A stretch of 64,000 nt of DNA from Triglochin maritima (taxonomy: Eukaryota; Streptophyta; Magnoliopsida; Alismatales; Juncaginaceae): assembly GCA_963682175.1 (NCBI GenBank), contig OY821784.1:29121621-29185620 (forward strand), given 5' to 3'. The position numbers were made by a program, and so were the translations under genes. The notes under the pieces were generated by a model. It saw only the letters and a program-made list of their open reading frames with translations. It had not been told where the DNA came from and did not search any database. This document shows, in pieces, positions 60,578-64,000 of this stretch. Numbering within the stretch: position 1 is the stretch's first letter; every line of letters starts with the position of its first letter.

Positions 60578-61626
60578 GAAGCGGTGGCAAGTACATGTCG
60601 ATCCACGGGGTGGTGAGTAGCCTCTAGTTTGTTAGAAATCCAATGGCGAATAAAGGGAGAAGAGATTTGGTTATGCTAAGCTAAACTACACTAAACTAGT
60701 AAGTAAAAAATGCGAAAGAAAGCAACGAAAGATTGGAAATGAAGAAGAGAAACCCCTAAGGGGTGGAGTGTGTGCACATATGAAGTGAAATTAGTGATGA
60801 ATGATGCATGTAAGCATGTGTGTGTGTGTCGTATGTGTGTTGTCATGCATAGGAAGTGTCTAAAGTTGTGGCAAAACCTATCAATCCATTCACACAATGT
60901 ATCGACAATTACTACTTGATTATCATAGGATTAGGCTCAACATGAGAAGTGCCTAAAGATATGACAAGACTCATCAAAAAATATAAACTCTAGTTAAGAA
61001 CAAAGGAAAGCATGGGAGGTGTCTAATGTTATGGCAAAACCCATCAAAACAAAGTTTTTTCAATCAATCAAGCAAGCAAACACAAATACAAACACATAAC
61101 TAACATGTAGCATATTCAACTGGAAATTTCAGTCAATAAACATGAGAAAACTAGGCATGAGAAGTGTCTAAAACTTATGGCAAATCCCATCAAAATTCCC
61201 CAACATGTAGATGATTAAAATACCCTCAATGAACATACAAAACATGCAAGTCTACACAATCAAAAATTCATCAAACATCCAAACTTCACAATATATATGA
61301 ACATCATCTCCACCCCCCAAAGGGGATGGATCTACTCACTACACATTATGCTAGCAAATAAACTAATGAAGAAAAAGGAGACATTATAACTAATTTAGCA
61401 TAAGATCAAAGAAACAAGACTAAGCTAAGCATGCATAAAAAAAGACAACATGAGAACAAAACAATGAAAAATTATTTTATTAAATGACTCACATTACTAG
61501 TAGCATTCTTCTCCACCTTTAGTTTTTGCTCCAAGGCTTAATCCAAGTAGAGAGAATGCCACCAAGCAATGGGTGAATACAAATAAAGAGGAAGAGTTAT
61601 ATTTATAGGCATGAAAAAAGGTAACC
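60535..61626 (-). repeat. Family A LTR, minus orientation, cut at the U3 hairpin
   Basis: Starts TGTTTAAACG after a reversed primer site (60511-60528). It has the U5 hairpin ACCGC-GATGAA-GCGGT (60570-60585), four hairpin motifs (60848-60882, 60941-60975, 61011-61045, 61156-61191), the CCACC..GGGG hairpin near 61308-61327 and a TATA box (minus) at 61601-61610. It ends within the CGGGG half of the U3 hairpin. Confidence 0.85.
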
Positions 61627-61644
61627 GGGGGGGGGGGGGGGGGG
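61627..61644. repeat. Run of 18 G at an inverted LTR-LTR junction
   Basis: G18 between the broken U3 hairpin of the minus-oriented LTR and the first base of a plus-oriented LTR (TGATTGACATC at 61645). Normal family A elements have a GGGGG in both places: in the U3 hairpin, and in the polypurine tract before the LTR. Confidence 0.8.
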
Positions 61645-63197
61645 TGATTGACATCATTTCATGCTCATATTTGTATCTTATATCCATTATCTTACACCTA
61701 AGCAATGCTACGTGACGAGTTTTATGTTTAGTTTTCAGGAATAAAGAGGTTTGAAAAGAAGAGCCATGAAAGGACCCAAAAGCAGGAAAAAGGACTTAAT
61801 TGTGAGACCTGGGGACCAAGATGCAAGACAGAAGGACCTGAATGTAAGACAGAAGGACCTAAGAGCAAAACAGAATACTCCACACCATCATGGGGAGTAT
61901 TTTACCAATTCTATTCGGGTCGGAGCTCCAACAAGTCGAGTAACCGCATCAAAGACCAACAATACCAGAAAGCAAAGCCCACAACAAATTCCAACACGAT
62001 CCGACAATTTTGGACCGCCAATTGGCGGTCTTGGACCGCTAATTGGCGGTCCATATTGCTCAGGATCCGTCGAAATTTCTCCTGGACTTGTATTAATGTT
62101 CGTTTAGGCTATTTGTGGTATTGGTTTAGTCCCACATCGGGGGATTGTCCCCGATTAGCTTTTTCCATGCTTATAAATAGAACTCTTCACCTTCCATTGT
62201 AATTACCCATTGTTTGGTGGCATTCTCTCTACTAAGGAGTGAGCCTTGAAGCAATAACTCAAGGTGGAGAAGGATGCTACCTTCAATGTGAGTCATTGTT
62301 AATAAAAGTTTATTTGTTTCTTTTAATCTTGTTTTGTTATGTTGTTTGTTTTGTGTGGGTTGCTTTACTTTGTTTAATTTCTTGTTTAGTAATTTTAGTA
62401 TCTTAGTTAAATGTTTTCTTTACTTAGTCTAATCAGTAGTGTAATGAGTAGTGAGTAGTTCCATCCCCATTTGGGGGGTGGAGAAATATGTGATATAATT
62501 ATGTAGTGTATTAAGTGTGTGTTATTTTTATCCATTGAGCTTTATATGATTTCCATAACCATCTAATGGGTCTCCACTCTTATCTTTGATATGCTAATGC
62601 TCTTGAATGAAGCTTAGCTTATGCTTTGATTAGTGGACCTATTTTATGGGGAATGATAAGGTTAGGATATGGATGAAGTTAATATTGGAAACACAAATTG
62701 TAATGTATGTGCTCTTGTTGCCTTTACCTTAGCTAATGTCTTGTATGTTTTAATGATGTAGTGAAATCTTAATTCATGTGGAGGCATAGTAGGGTATAGT
62801 CTTTATACTTGAGTTCATGTAGCTTCATTCCAATTAATGTCTTGTATGTTTTAATGATGTAGTGAAATCTTAATTCATGTAGAGGCAAAGTTGGATGTAG
62901 TTTTATGATTTCATGCACTACATGTTGTGAGGAGCTTAATGAACACACACACACTTCTTTATGTTCACATTATTTCTCTACCCCCTTTGGGGTTTAGTTT
63001 TATTGCTTATCTTCATTTCCTTTTGCATTCTAGTTTAGCATTGTAGTGTAGTTTAGTGTAACCAATCTTTCTTCCCTTTCCTTACCTCTCGCCTTCGCAC
63101 AAACCAAGTGTCGACACACCTCCCAGTGGACGACCCGTATTTGCCACCGCTTCAACGCGGCCGTGCACTTGCGGTAGAAATATAAAACGATCAATCA
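61645..63197 (+). repeat. Family A LTR, plus orientation (A2)
   Basis: Starts TGATTGACATC and ends GATCAATCA. It contains the double palindrome GACCGCCAATTGGCGGTC (about 62013-62050), the CGGGGGATTGTCCCCG hairpin (62138-62153), the TATA box TTATAAATAG (62171-62180), the CCATCCCC..GGGGTGG hairpin (62460-62482) and the U5 hairpin (63146-63160). The tandem hairpin motifs are decayed here. An exact repeat of cttgtatgttttaatgatgtagtg occurs at about 62741 and 62841. Confidence 0.85.
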
Positions 63198-63203
63198 AGT
63201 TTT

Positions 63204-63221
63204 TGGCGCCGTTGCCGGGGA
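63204..63221 (+). promoter_or_regulatory. Primer-binding site, perfect tRNA-Asp complement
   Basis: TGGCGCCGTTGCCGGGGA, an exact match to the complement of the plant tRNA-Asp 3' end, 6 bp after the LTR end. It is the best-preserved primer site of the family in this window. Confidence 0.9.
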
Positions 63222-63290
63222 CTAAACACGTACTATAAATGGACATAAAACAACATAATACACAACCCGAGTCAACCATGTCGCATTTGG

Positions 63291-63682
63291 ACAAATTTAG
63301 ACCGCTGCTTGGCGGTCTATATGTGTCTGATCGAGTCTGGATTTTGGTGGCTCGGTTCTGGCTTGATTTCTTGTTGTTTGATGAACCCGATTTGGTTCTT
63401 GATGGTTGGGACCGGATTTAATTGCCAAAATACTCCTAATTAAGGTGTGGAGCTTCTTGATTTGCTCATTGATGCCTTTTGTTTACACCCGGGTCCTTCT
63501 CTCTTCCATCTCAGTCCATAAGTCTTGCAACTTAGTCATTTTCCTTGCTTTTGAGTCCTTTTTGAATATCTTCTTCTCAAACCTATTTATTCCAGAAACT
63601 TAAATATAAACTCGTTACATAGCATTGGTTAGGCTAAAATAGAGGATATAACACAAATATATGCATGATATGATGTCAATCA
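63291..63682 (-). repeat. Family A LTR fragment (U3), minus orientation
   Basis: Begins at a degenerate GACCGC..GCGGTC palindrome (63300-63318) and ends GATGTCAATCA at 63682, the reverse of the LTR start. It therefore faces the plus LTR at 61645 across only about 90 bp of leader. Confidence 0.75.
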
Positions 63683-64000
63683 AATACCCCCAAACCTAAC
63701 TTTTTCTAGTCCCGAGCAAAACAAAGAAAGAGAAAAATGAAAGAAAGGAAAATGCATACGTAAAACAGGGAAATCATAACTCACTTTCGAAGGAATCATG
63801 GTTTCACTTAGCATGTGTAACAAGCTATTAAACCTCCTTGCCACCAAGGAGGAGAAGTGTTGTCTCCTGAGGGTTTTCAGTGGATATACCCACAAAATCT
63901 GAACATTGATGGATTAATCAACCTAGAAACACGACTCGATGGACTCATTTTCGTCGATCATTGGACGCGGTAATTCTACGGGCCGACTCTATATATGTAA
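63683..64000 (-). other. Internal 3' region of a minus-oriented family A element, running off the window
   Basis: Starts with the reversed polypurine tract AATACCCCCAAACC, then matches, reversed, the 3' internal region of LARD A1 (about 45360-45570). No coding frame in view. Confidence 0.75.

Noticed and set aside
1..64000. tRNA, rRNA, operon-like or bacterial defence genes
   Set aside because: I looked for cloverleaf-type tRNA sequences, rRNA motifs and prokaryotic gene packing and saw none; the window is plant nuclear repeat DNA.

Overview
The window is AT-rich plant nuclear DNA, most likely from a flowering plant. It is almost entirely transposable elements nested in one another, with one recognisable host gene. 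The evidence is one spliced eukaryotic gene plus plant-type elements: Ty1/copia with initiator-tRNA-Met primer sites, Athila/Tat-like gypsy elements with tRNA-Asp primer sites, a chromovirus-like solo LTR, CACTA, hAT and PIF/Harbinger DNA transposons, an L1-type LINE 3' end and a probable SINE. I cannot name the species.

Layout. 1-2404: three related hAT pieces: the right end of a transposase-bearing copy, a complete 578-bp non-autonomous copy with perfect 8-bp target duplications, and a truncated left end. 2405-24935: minus-strand Ty1/copia copies arranged LTR-internal-LTR-internal, then a third partial copy. The middle LTR is split by a 6.5-kb gypsy-like LARD (11332-17848). 24936-26140: an unclassified retroelement fragment with many CGGTCGACCG palindromes. 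26660-34484: the host gene, a two-exon SAM-dependent methyltransferase with N-terminal membrane segments. Its 6.9-kb intron holds two abutting Tourist-like MITEs, an Athila/Tat-like solo LTR with a hAT MITE inside it, a small copia-like solo LTR and a LINE 3' end. 34903-39885: a fourth, diverged copia copy. 40046-46964: a complete Athila/Tat-like LARD inserted into a different copia gag (46965-47691, LTR 47692-48050). 48200-52262: a SINE candidate and a CACTA element carrying a Ulp1-type protease gene, inserted antisense into a related CACTA gene. 53153-55925: a 2.8-kb chromovirus-like solo LTR. 56749-64000: Athila/Tat-like LTR, leader and protease pieces in alternating orientation.

Only the methyltransferase looks functional: both exons are open and the splice phase is consistent, giving 300 residues. 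The element genes carry frameshifts and stops. Order of insertion can be read from target duplications: hAT before copia before LARD in the left part, and copia gag before LARD in the middle.

The most interesting signals are structural. The Athila/Tat-like LTRs carry up to four copies of a ~36-bp hairpin whose stems change in a compensating way, a second covarying hairpin at the U5 end beside the primer site, and a U3 hairpin at a fixed 33-bp offset from the TATA box. All comparisons were made by eye.
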